A stretch of 28,441 bases of DNA from Priapulus caudatus (taxonomy: Eukaryota; Priapulida; Priapulimorpha; Priapulimorphida; Priapulidae), in contig NW_014577453.1 of assembly GCF_000485595.1 (NCBI RefSeq), positions 135,321-163,761 on the forward strand, written 5' to 3'. The notes under the pieces were generated by a model. The model had not been told where the DNA came from and ran no database searches. It was given only the letters and a program-made list of their open reading frames with translations. The position numbers and the translations under genes were made by a program. Positions 1 to 10,815 of this stretch are shown piece by piece. The first letter of the stretch is position 1; every line of letters starts with the position of its first letter.

Positions 1-172
1 TTGCGCATAACGCGGCTACATACACCTACCCTTAGGCACCTTGTGTACAGACTGGTATTCGGCAGGCGGTCCCTACATAGCAATCTCGTCTTCATACATT
101 TTCTTAAGTGAGGTCTACTGATAGAAATGTATTAATATAAATTTATGGCTAGGATGACTCGCTCTGCCCATT
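1..172. repeat. Satellite fragment: half B end joined to half A start
   Basis: The window opens inside half B of the satellite that recurs to 10,040 and at 16,626-17,696. The text from the degraded TGCGCATGCGC palindrome through the 'cttgtgtacagactggta' block matches 3,239-3,330 and 17,424-17,505 apart from scattered single-base insertions and deletions. Half A begins near 109 (aggtctactgatag) and is cut at the TTAA at 173-176 by an inserted element. Half A resumes at 1,436. Confidence 0.8.
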
Positions 173-176
173 TTAA

Positions 177-1431
177 GGGCCCAACCGACCAGAAGCTACG
201 GCTGCGATCACGATCGCCCCGTCCTATAACAAAATTTGCGCCGAGCGTGGTGAGGCGTGGTTGAGAGCGTGCGCATTGGCGCCCAGCCGGGCTCCAGCGC
301 CGATACTACGATCTAATTACGTCCATACTACGATCTAAGTGCGTCTTTAGTGTCTTTACCCCGATCTCATTGCGCTCAACAAGCTTTCACCACGCTCAAC
401 ACCACGCCCGCATCACGCTTGCACTGCGCGGACTGCGTCTTTATTGCGACCAATCAGATCGTGTTGCGTTTGAACGACGCTTGCACTGCGCCTTAGCAAC
501 GCTCACCGCGCCTCAACTCCGCGCCAATCACGCGCCGACTGCGCTGGCAACGATCATATAAATACCGCGCCGCGTTCTATACATCATCATTCATTCTGCC
601 GTGCTGTCAAGATGAACATCAAGATAATTAAGATCAACATTATCAACTTAAATCAAGATTAACATCAAGATTATTTTCTACGGACACAACTATGCCGCCA
701 AAAGACAAGGGGAGAGCCAGCAGGATCTTTGTTGTCTTCTATTTCCCCTCCTCGTCCTCCTCAGCATGGTGAGGGCTTGGCAATCAAGTAGTTCGAGTTG
801 TCTTTCTACGAGAAACATGGCACGGAGTAGTGTTGCCTCATCCATAGTGAACACTGAACTGGTGGGGTGGCCAGGGTAGCACCCCAAATGATACCCCAAG
901 TTTGCAGGACGTGATCTGAGCGTAACTAACACGTAATGCGAACGCCACAACGGCGTAGTCTGAGCGTGTTGGGCGTAGTACAATGGTAGTACGAACGGGT
1001 CAAGCTTGCTAGAGACGCACCATGGTCATAGCGAGAGCGTGGTCAGCTCGCAGAAACATCTCCATGGACGTAGTAACAGCGTGATGAAAACGTATTGACA
1101 TCGTGCTGGGAAAGGGGCGACAATTTTCACGCACCCGACACGCTTGCGATACGACCATTAAGTTCGTACTACGCTCGAGTTACGTGGGTACTACGCCTTC
1201 CACGTCTCTAATACGCCCGCACTGCGCTGTATTTCCGCCACGCTCGCACCACGATTATTTTGAACATTTTCAAAGTTTGGCTACGCTCTCCACGCTCATG
1301 CTGACTGCACCGCGCTCGTTCACGATCGCAGTACGTCCATATACGCCCACACTGCGTTCTACACGTTTCCACCACGCTCTTAGAGCGTAGTACGAGCGTA
1401 GTGAGATCGGGGCCCTGGTGTGACTGGGGTA
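177..1431. mobile_element. TTAA-flanked non-autonomous DNA transposon, copy 1
   Basis: A 1,255 bp block interrupts satellite half A, and TTAA stands at both junctions (173-176 and 1432-1435). The uninterrupted satellite reads ccattttaaatgcataa, with one TTAA at that point, so this is a TTAA target-site duplication. The ends are imperfect inverted repeats, seen best in the second copy at 3,399-4,753: two bases after TTAA the left end reads CCCAATCGCACCAGAGC and the right end, reversed, reads CCCAGTCACACCAGGGC (14 of 17 match). TTAA duplication is typical of piggyBac and Kolobok elements, and I cannot choose between them. The interior has no transposase frame. It is rich in short repeats of the type GAGCGTAGT / ACTACGCTC and has CCAAT and TATA-like motifs. 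Many single-base differences from the second copy look like sequencing noise. Confidence 0.7.
450..570 (+). promoter_or_regulatory. Promoter-like CCAAT/TATA block inside the TTAA element
   Basis: Two CCAAT boxes (450-454 and 524-528) lie upstream of TATAAATA at 557-564. The same order recurs in the second copy (3,671-3,675, 3,754-3,758, 3,788-3,795). The spacing resembles a polymerase II core promoter. Downstream there is only an AT-rich leader-like stretch and a 26-codon frame at 692-772 that is not kept in frame in the second copy. This could be a remnant of the parental transposon promoter or of a captured gene promoter. It is a motif-level call only. Confidence 0.3.
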
Positions 1432-1435
1432 TTAA

Positions 1436-1557
1436 ATGCATAATGGTTGCAAAATACTATTGTTCTCTCGAGATATTGCGCATGCGCGAGCACGGTTTCA
1501 AGCGTGCAGTATAGACTGACGAAAACTGCATAACATAGCTTGCTAAGGGAGAGAGGG
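1436..1557. repeat. Satellite half A, remainder after the insertion
   Basis: Half A resumes right after the TTAA with atgcataatggttgc and an exact TGCGCATGCGC at 1477-1487, followed by the gcgagcacggtttcaagcg block. It stops at gagagaggg (1549-1557). The array beside the minisatellite ends at this same point, at about 10,040 and at 17,696. Confidence 0.8.
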
Positions 1558-3187
1558 ACAGCTGGACCTTGTCAGAAACATCTTATGTATATAGGGTTAC
1601 CGTAGGTCTAGAATGCCACGGACGGCACTTCATATGTGGCCGTAACTATACATGTAATGTTTCTGACAATGGGGTCTGTGGTTCTGTCGTTGGCAATACA
1701 CCACCGTAACATACCAGAAGATATATAGCACAATGGCAAATAGACATGCCATGCTGATTAACACCACACGGAGTCAGTCTCTACATATGTATGTCTTTCG
1801 TATTGAGAAAAATCATAAATTAAAATCAGTGAAAATATATAATCAGGTATAACCAACATGCGACTAAGAATTGATCAACATCTCACAGTAGGTGCACTAT
1901 ATGTAAGTATATTCAATGTTATACTGTAATACGCTCGGTGGTGATTCACCGCGACAGGTGTAGGCCTATAATCAGCGATGTATGTCCGGAGTCCGTTGAC
2001 TGAAATATTATAAATAGTTGAGACATCATGAATCTAAAATGCTATAATTCTTTTGCAATAATTAACTATCGCGCGTAAGTTATGGCATTTTAGACTTGCG
2101 ATAGCCGTAAATATTTCTGATCTAATCGACAATGGGCTTCAGCTTTCTCCTTCGTTATCTCGCATGGACAGCTATCGTATTAGTGGTAGATGTATTACAT
2201 GTATGTGGTACATGTATTAGAGAATTCTTCTAAATCGTGTACCTCCTGTTTGTATCGCGACATCTCTTGCGCGACATAGCGTGTTCGACGACTGTTATAC
2301 CATCTCGATAGTATAGATTGGGAGCACGTAAACGCTTCCTATACAGGGGATATTCACTAAACTATTGTAAATATGTTTATGAAATGCGCTTGATTGGCTT
2401 TCTACTATAAACAGGGCAGTTGAGACTCATATCGAGAAGCGATAACATACGATTATTACGATGCATCGGGGCTCTTGCTCTGCCAGGGTACGATCGATAT
2501 CGTTGCGAGTTTACGTCGGAGGATTTATCCTCCCGGAAGCACGGACCACGTGACCGGGGCTGCGGCGAATGACGCGCGTTCGTGTATGAAAATTCTGCGA
2601 AAAATCGAAAAGCGAAAAAACCCCTGATATGATAGTATTCAGGCGACATAGTTAGTACACACGACTTCGACCGCGTGGAGAGTGTATATATACATACGTA
2701 CGTAGGTTAGGGGTAAGTGAGTAGAGCAACACTACCGTGTCATGCACCACTGTTTTTACTCTGACAGGCCCAAGTGCTTTTACGAGCAAGACGTTCGTCT
2801 ACGACTAGCGTTATCCTTTAGTATTATCATAACCATATGAGCCAATCATGTGCAATGTAAAGCTTCGAGTTAAGTAGGGAAGTTAGAATAAGGCTTTCGT
2901 AAATGGGATTTTTTGTACGAAACGTTGACATAATAGAAATCAATGGATATTACGTAGTATTCTCTACAAATAAATATTCAATAGACACGTTTGCGTTTTC
3001 TCGTTTGCCAATACAAACTCGGTAGTATACACACCATTTCATGCACACCATTACATGCCTTTGTAAAAACCTGTTATATAATTTTCTTTGTCAAATGCGA
3101 CTGATACTTTCTTTGCTACGTTAACCATCCTGTAATAGCTTCCTTCGAGAATTCCTTATATTCTAAATTATATAATTAAATTATTTC
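1558..3187. other. Unassigned 1.6 kb spacer between satellite blocks
   Basis: This AT-rich stretch has no similarity that I can see to the rest of the window. The only frame over 80 codons (2,377-2,649, minus) resembles no protein family I recognise, and I find no tRNA, rRNA or terminal repeats. It joins truncated half A on the left and truncated half B (from about 3,188) on the right. It may be an insertion in the array or a join of two array segments. Confidence 0.5.
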
Positions 3188-3394
3188 ATTACATTAAACG
3201 CATATTCATCACAAAATATAACTCATCTGGTGAGATATTGCGCATGCGCTACCATACTAACTTAGCCACCTTGTGTACAGACTGGTATACGCAGCGGGGT
3301 CCTTACATGCAATCTCGTCTTCATAATTTCTTAAGTGAGGTCTACTGATAGAATGTTATTATATAAATTTATGCTAGGATGACTCCTCTCCATT
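3188..3394. repeat. Satellite half B end plus half A start
   Basis: This stretch starts inside half B (catattcatcacaaaatata), contains an exact TGCGCATGCGC at 3239-3249, and runs through the half A start (aggtctactgatagaatg) to the TTAA at 3395-3398. It repeats the arrangement of 1-172. Confidence 0.85.
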
Positions 3395-3398
3395 TTAA

Positions 3399-4753
3399 GG
3401 CCCAATCGCACCAGAGCTACGCTCATCACGATCGCCCCGTCCTTAAAAAATTTGCCCGAGCGTGGTTGAGAGCGTGGCCAATTGGCGCCCAGCCGGGCCG
3501 CAGCGCCGATTACTACGATTCTGAGATTACGGTCGCATACTGACGATCAAGTTCCGCTCTTACCCCCGCGTCGTCATTGGCGCTCGAACAAGCTTTCGAC
3601 CAAGGCTCAAGGCGACACCAGCGCCCGCCACCCGGCTTGCACTGGCGCGGACTGCGTCCTTTATTGGCGACCAATCAGATGTGTTGGCGTTTGAACGACC
3701 GCTTGCACTGCGCCTTAGCAACGCTCACCAGGCGCCTCAACTCCGCCTGTGGGCCAATCACGCGCCGGACTGCGCTGCAACGGATCATATAAATACCGGC
3801 GCCGCGTTCTATACATCATCATTCCCGTTCTGCCGTGGCTGTCAAGATGAACATCGAAAGATAATTAAGATCAACATTATCACTTCAATAAGATTAACAT
3901 CAGAGTGTGTGTGCGAGCGGACACAACTATGGGCCGGGCCCAAAAGACAAGGGGAGATCCAGCAGGATCTTTGTTGTCTGTCTATTTCCGCCGCTCCCGT
4001 CCTCCTCCAGCAATGGTGAAGGGCTTGGCAATCAAGTAGTTCGAGTTGTCTTTCTTACGAGAAACACATGGCAGACGGAGTATGTTGCCTCATCCATAGT
4101 GGGACAGCGTGAACTGGTGGGGTGGCCAGGGTAAGACCCAAATGATACCGCCAAGTTTGGCAGGACCGTGAATCTTAGCGTAACGTAAAACACGTAATGC
4201 GAAGCGGCACAACGCGTAGTCCCTGAGCGTAGTTGGGCGTAGTACACATGGTATACGAACGGTTCACAGCTTGCTAGAGACGGCACGCATGGTCAGGTAG
4301 CGAGACGTGGTAAGCGTTCGCAGAAACATCCCGATGGACGTGAGTGAACAGCGAGTGAGTGAAAAGATCGTATGTTGACAGTCGTGGCTGGGGAAAGGGG
4401 GGCGAAACAAGTTTTCGACGGACCACGACCGACAAGACACCTTGCGATACGAACCCATTAAGTTCGTACTAAACGCTCGAGTTACGTGGGTTACTAGCGC
4501 CTTCCACGTCTCTAGAATACGCCCGCACTGCGCTGTATTTTCCGCCACGGCTTCGCACCACGATTATTTTGAACATTTTCAAGTTTGGGCTACGCTCTTC
4601 CACGCTCGATCGCTCGACCTGCACCGCGCTCAGTTCACGACGCAGTACGTCATATACGCCCACACTGGCGTTCTATACAAACGTTTCCACGCGACGACTG
4701 CTTAGAGCGTAGTACGAGCGTAGTGAGCATCGGGGCCCTGGTGTGACTGGGTA
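3399..4753. mobile_element. TTAA-flanked non-autonomous DNA transposon, copy 2
   Basis: This is the second copy of the element at 177-1,431, at the identical position in satellite half A, with TTAA at 3395-3398 and 4754-4757. The length is about 1,355 bp. Inverted termini, CCAAT/TATA block and GAGCGTAGT-rich tail are in the same order. Because both copies share one insertion site, they probably arose by duplication of one filled satellite unit rather than by two insertions. No transposase frame is visible. Confidence 0.7.
3671..3795 (+). promoter_or_regulatory. Promoter-like CCAAT/TATA block, second copy
   Basis: CCAAT at 3671-3675 and 3754-3758 and TATAAATA at 3788-3795 repeat the layout at 450-564. 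Conservation between the two copies shows shared descent only. It is not evidence of function. Confidence 0.28.
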
Positions 4754-4757
4754 TTAA

Positions 4758-7700
4758 ATGCATATGGTTGCCAACATACTATTGTTCTCCCTCGAGATAT
4801 GCGCATGGCCGCGAGCACGGTTTTCAAGCGTGCAGTATAGACTGACGAAAAACTGCATAACATAGCTTGCTAAGGAGAGAGGGGTGGGAGACTGCGGATA
4901 TGCGGCAGGAAAGATAGCTGAGGGCGGCAGAAGAAAGAGAGGCTAAACGAGCGACAAGGGAGGCAAGGGAAATGACGGTGGGGAGGGGGTGAAGTAGGAG
5001 TTTTGCACCCTACATGCTAGGGCGCTCTGTTAATCATAAACGCAGGTCTACTGATAAGATGATAAGAATTTATTACATAAATCTATGCTGATATACCCTT
5101 AAGCATATTAAATGCATATTCGGTTGTTTGACACTAAGTATAACTGCGTTCGTTGGTGAGAGTATGTGCGCATGCGCGTAACTATAGCTATGCCAATTGG
5201 GTGTATGTGGACTGGATGACACAGCGGTCCTTGGACATCAGAGGGTGGGTCTTCCTATTTCGTAAGTGAGGTTTATTGATAGAATGTTATTATATAATCT
5301 ATGCTATGAATAACTCCTCTTCATTTTAAATGCATTATTGGTTTTCCAAACTAGTTTTTCTCGAGAAAGTATGCCAGCGCGAGCACGGTTTCAAGCCGTG
5401 CAGTATAGACTTGACGAAATAGCTGCATAACAAGCTTGCTAGAGAGAGGGGTGGAGACTGGCGATATGCGGCAGGAATAGAAGCTGGGGCGCGCAGAAGA
5501 AGAGGGGAGCTAAGCGAGCGACAAGGGAGACAAGGGAAATGACGGGGGGGGGAAGTAGGTAGTTTTTGCACCCTACATGCTAGGGCGCTCTGCTAAATTA
5601 ATAAACGAGGTTACTTAAATAAGAATTTATTAGCATAAAAATCTATGCGGAGATACCCTTAAGATAATTAAATGCATATTCATTCACAAATATATGGCTC
5701 CCAATTTGGTGAGGATATTGCGGCATGCGCTACCATACTAACTTAGCCAGGTTTGTGTACTGACTGTTATATGCAGCGGTCTTTAACATGCCAAATCTCG
5801 TCTCCTATTTCTCAAGGGAGGTCTACTGATTAGAATGTTATTATGATTAAATCTACTGCTAGGATATCTCCTCTCCATTTTAAATGCATAATGGTTGCAA
5901 AATAACATTGTTCTGCGGCGGGGAGAATATTGCGCCATAGCGCGAGAACATGGTTTCAAGCGTGCAGGTGATAGGACTGACGAAGAACTGCATAATATAG
6001 GCATTGCTGAGGGAGAGAGGGGTTGAAACGCGGATAGGCGGCAGGCAAAGAGAGCGCTGAAATTGTAGAAGAAAGAGGAGGCTAAGCGAGTCGACAAGGA
6101 GGGCAAGGGATGAGAGGATCAGAGATGAGTAATGTAGGAGTTTTGCGACCCTACAAAGCTAGGGCGCTCTGTTAATCAATAGAACGCAGGTCTACTGGTA
6201 AGAATTTATTACATAAAATCTATGTTGAGCATACGCCCCTAGGGATGATTGAAAGTGGCATATTCATGTTGCAAAATATATACTCCTCGTGGGTGAGATA
6301 TGCGCATGCGCTTAAACCAGACTGAACTTGAGGCCAGATTGGTGTACGTTGACTGGATACCAGCGGGGTCCTTTTGAATTCAATTCCGTCTTCCTATTTC
6401 TCGAAAGTGAAGGTCTACTGATAGAATGTTATTATATAAATCTATGCTAGGAATCTGCCTCTCAGTTTTAAAGTGCGAATAATGTTTGCAAAATAACATT
6501 GTTTCTCGGAAATAATTGCGCATGCCAGAAGACACGGTTTCAAGGCGTGCAGTATAGACTGACGAAAACTGCATAATATAGCTTGCTGTGGGTGAGAGGG
6601 GTTGGGAAACGGCGGATAGGCAGCAGGCAAGAGAGCTGAGGGTGGTAGAAGAAGAGGGAGGCTAGAGCGGAGGCGACAGGAGGAGGCAAGGGATAAGAGG
6701 GAGAGAAGTAGAAAGTTAGGAGTTTTGCAACCTCTACAGGCTAGGGGCGCTCTTTTAATCATAAACCGCCAGTATCTGGTAAGAATTTATACATAAATCT
6801 ATGTGTAGATACCCCCAAGCATATTAAAGTCATATTCATCTTCAAAATATAACGTCCTCTGGTGAGATATTGCGCATGCGCTAGCCATACTAACTTAGCC
6901 AAAAGATTGTTGTACTGAACTGTATACGCAGCGGGTCCTTACATTCAATCGGGGGTGCGTGTGCTGATTTCTCAAGTGAGGTCTACTGAATAGAATGTTA
7001 TTATATATAATCTATTGCTAGGATATCTCCTCTTCCATTTTAAAAGTGCATAATGTTTGCAAAATAACCTTGTTCTCTGGAAATATTGGGCGCATGGGGC
7101 GCGACATGGTTCAAGCGTGCAGTATAGACTGAACGAGAAGCTGGCATAATTAGTATCTTGCTTGTGTGGTGAGGAGGGTTGGGAAAAAGCGGCGGATAGG
7201 CAGCAGAAGAGAGGCGTGCGGGTGGTAGAAGAAGGAGGGAGCAAGCGAGCGGGACAGAGGAAGGCAAGGATAAGACGGGAGAGGAGTAGAAGTGAGGGAG
7301 TTTTGGCACCCTGACAGGCTAGTGGCGCTCGTTTTAAGTTCATACAACGCAGGTCCTACTGGTAAGGGAATTTGTATGTACGATAAATCGTATGTTGAGA
7401 TACCCCCTAAGCGAATGGATTTGAAAGGGGGTGCAGTATCTCCATTTCAAAATATAACTCCTCTGGTGAGATATTGCGCATGCGCTACCATACTAACTTA
7501 GCCAGAATGTGTACTGACAGTTATACGCAGTGAGGTCTTTACATACAATCTCGTCTACCTATTTCTCAAGTGAGGTAGACCTACTAATAGAATGTTATTA
7601 TATAAATCTATGCTAGGATATCTCCTCTCCATTTTAAATGGTAAAAAGATAATGGTTGCAAAATAACATTGTTCTCGGGAAGATATTGCGCATGGCGCGA

Positions 7701-10040
7701 ACACGTTTCAAGCTGTGCAGTATAGACTGAGAAAACTGCATAAATAAAATAAAAAGCTTGCTAAGGGAGAGAGGGGTGGGAGACTGCCGGATAGCGGGCA
7801 GTCAAGATAAGCTGAGGCGGTAGAATAAAAGGGAAAGCTAATAGCGAGCAAACAGAGGTAGGCAAGGGATAGAGACGGGAGGGAAGTTAAAGTTTTGGCA
7901 TCGCTATCACGGCAAGGGCGCTTCTGCTAATCATAAACGCAGTCTAAGTGTATTAAGAATTTATTAAAATAATTTAATGTGAGAATAGGCCGCCTAACAT
8001 AGTTAGAATAGCAGGTATTCATCACAAAAAATGATACTCTGTTCTGGTGAGATGTTGCGCACATAGCGCTACCATGACTAACGGTTAGCCAGGATTGGTA
8101 CTGACTGGTAAGCGCAGGGGGTCTGTTTGAGCAAGGTGCAATCTGCGTCTCCTATTTCTTAAGTGAGGTCTACTGAGTAGAAGTTATTATATAATCTATG
8201 CTAGGAATATCTCCTCTCGCGATTTAAATCATAATGTCTGCAAAAAACATTGTTCTTGGGAGATATTGCGCATGGGCGCGAGCACGGTTTTAAAGCGTGC
8301 AGTATAGACCTGGCGAAACTGCATATAATAGCTCGCTAAACGGGAGAAGAGGGGCTGGGAGACTGCGGATATGCGGCAGCAAGATAGCTGAATGCGTTAG
8401 AAGAAAGAGAGGTAAGCGAGCGACAAGGGAGGCAAGGGAAAGACGGGAAGGGGAAATCTAGACTTTTGTACTATACGGGCTAGGGCGCTCTACTAATCAT
8501 GAATCACAGGTCTACAGATAGAGAAATCTTAATTACATAATCTAATGCGGAGATACCCCTAAGCATATTAAATGCATATTCATCACAAAATATAAACTCC
8601 TCTGTGAGATATTGCGCAATGCGCTACCACATACTAAACTTAGCGCGAGATTGTGTACTGAACGGTATAACGCAGGCGGTGGTCCTTACATGCAAGGTAG
8701 TGCTTCCTATTTCTTAAGTGAGGTCTACTGATAGAATGTTATTATATAAATCTATGCTAGATATCTCCTCTCCGGATTTAAATGCATAATGTCTGCAAAA
8801 TAACATTGTTCTCGGGAGATATTGCCAATGCGCGACACCGTTTAAGCGCAGTATAGACTGGCGAAAACTGCATAAATAGCTCGCTAAAGGAGAGAGGGCT
8901 GGGAGACTGGCGGATCATGCGGCAGGCAAGATAGCTGATAGGCGGTAAGAAAGAAAGAGAGTCTAAGCGAGCGGACAAGGGAATGGCAAGGGAAAAGACG
9001 GGAAGGGAAATTAGGAAATTTTGTAGCTATACGGGCTAGGGCCGCCTAGCCTAATCATGAACAGGCAGGGTCTATCAGAATAGAAATGTATTGCATACAA
9101 GATCTAAAGTGCGGAGAGTAGCCTCCCTAAGCCATATTAAATCATATTCATCCCCAAAATATATCTCCTCTGGTGAGATATTGCGCATGGCGCTACCATA
9201 CTAACTTAGCCAGAATTGTGTACTGGGACTGGTATACGCAGCGGGCGCTTACAATCAAAGTAGTCTTCCTATTTCTCAAGTAAGGTCTACTGATAGAATG
9301 CATTATATAAATCTATGCAATGATAAACGGTCGCTAGCTTCATTTAGAATGCATATGGTGTTGGAATAATGATTATTTCCTCTCGAGACTATGCGCATGG
9401 CGCGAGTGGCACGGTTCAGGCGTGCAGTATTCAACTGACAAAAACTGCAAAATATAGCATGTTGAGGGAGAGAGGGGTGGGAGACTGCGGAAAGGCGGCA
9501 GGGAAGATAGCTGAAGGAGGTAGAAGAAGAGGGAAGCTAAGCGAAGCGACCAAGGAAGGCAAGGGAAAAGACGGAAGGGAAAGTGAGGAGCTTTATTGTA
9601 ACTAATAAATCGGGCTAGGGCGGCTCTACTAATCATGGAACACAGGCCTAACATATAAGATTTTATTACATAAATCTATGCGGAGATACCTCCTAAGCAT
9701 ATTAAATGCTATTCAATGCACAAAATATATCTCCTCTGGTGAGATATTGGCGCATTGCGCTACCATACTACTTAGCCAGATTGTGTAACGACTGGTATAT
9801 CGCAGCGGGGTCCTTTACATGCAATCTCGTCCTTCGATAATTTTTAAAGTGAGGTCTTTACTGAAGTAATGTTATTAATAAATCTATGACTAGGGGATGA
9901 CTCTCCTCTCCATGTTTAAATGCTAAATACCATTGGGGGTTGCTCGGAAGATATTGCGCATGCGCGAGCACGGTTTCAACGTGGCAGTATAGACTGACGA
10001 AAACTGCATAATAGTAAAGCTTGCTGAGTGAAGAGAGAGG
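4758..10040. repeat. Tandem satellite array, about 570 bp composite unit
   Basis: The anchor 'aagtgaggtctactgatag' or a close variant begins near 5,259, 5,808, 6,397, 6,965, 7,559, 8,152, 8,707, 9,270 and 9,840. The spacings are 549-594 bp, giving about nine units. Each unit has two related halves. Half A runs from aggtctactgatagaatg through a palindrome, a purine-rich gagagaggggtgggagactgcgg block and a gctagggcgctct block. Half B starts with a diverged version of the same first ~125 bp, carries the palindrome again, then a taccatactaacttagcc block. Exact TGCGCATGCGC occurs at 5167, 6301, 6871, 7475 and 9955, and degraded forms occupy most other slots. Random one-base indels between units look like unpolished sequence. 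No coding frame is conserved between units. Confidence 0.9.
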
Positions 10041-10122
10041 ATTCTTGCTGCCACTGATACACATGAGTGTTGTTTTGCTGTATGATTAAGAACAAATTTC
10101 TAGCGCATATACATAGGAAAAT

Positions 10123-10295
10123 TGTATGTGTCTCCCGGTGTGTTGCGGCGCGTTTGTGTGTGCATGTGCTGTGCGTGTGCGCGCGTACGCGTCCTGTCTC
10201 TCTCGGTGTGCGCGAAGTGGCGTGCGTGTGTGGCGTGTCGTGCGTGCGCGGTGTCGTGCGTGCGCAGTGTCCGTGTGTGTATAATATATATATAT
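10123..10295. repeat. TG/CG-rich minisatellite, noisy copy
   Basis: Irregular GTGTGCG / GTGCGTGC runs end in a short TATATATATATG tract. The flanks on both sides (ctgatacacatgagtg before, gttgacgtcgacgtgacgctgac after) match those of the cleaner copy at 17,770-17,945. Open frames across it are a by-product of the repeat. Confidence 0.85.
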
Positions 10296-10299
10296 GTAT

Positions 10300-10815
10300 A
10301 GGGATAGGAGTATAGGACATAGTGATGTTGACGTCGACGTGACGCTGACAACACATTTAACATTGAAATAAAATGTTAGCGTTAGAAGTAAAGTTGCCTA
10401 AAATAAAGTTTTCCGTGGCAAACCATACCTCGCACGTTGATCTCACTTTCGAGATCCAGCGAGGAGCTTGTTGGAATTAATTTGTTGTCAATATTAGATA
10501 GAAGTCAAATAGGCAACATATATGAACTAGTGTGACTCATGAAGCACAAACAAATCGCTAATTGAAGATTTATGTGACGTATTGTGAATTTGATTCATAT
10601 TTTGTATATCGGCGAGAGAGAACTGTAAGTTACACCGGTAGACATCGCAAACTGTAGCCGTTTTTTTCCTAGACCCCACTTCCACACTGTATTCCTGTTA
10701 TGGCTTCTTTCGTTTCTTAATCACAGTGTTTCCGGGATACGTAGACGGCCTCGGTGGCGATTGGCTTACTGCAGTACAAAACAACGCAAGTCAACGTAGA
10801 TATATAGCGGAGAAA
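10300..10815. other. 3' flank of the broken WDR46 copy
   Basis: This is the same sequence as 17,960-18,440 with scattered single-base differences. It contains the gttgacgtcgacgtgacgctgac motif and AATAAA-type strings on the plus strand. A 34-codon plus-strand frame seen at 18,331-18,435 is interrupted here by an indel. I identify no gene. Confidence 0.5.

Noticed and set aside
692-772. 26-codon frame MPPKDKGRASR in the TTAA element, resembling a histone-type start.
   Set aside because: It is too short, runs into a serine string and a stop, and the second copy has a different frame at the same place.
2377-2649. 90-codon minus-strand frame in the 1.6 kb spacer.
   Set aside because: Its composition looks random, there is no known motif and there are no splice or promoter signals.
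4758-10040. CRISPR-like regular repeats or a protein-coding tandem gene family.
   Set aside because: The period is about 570 bp with no short spacers. Unit frames are not conserved, and the DNA is clearly animal.
9976-10356. Histidine/threonine-rich frames of 87-126 codons over the minisatellite (also 17,516-18,001).
   Set aside because: They are translations of GTGTGC repeats, and frames are open on both strands.
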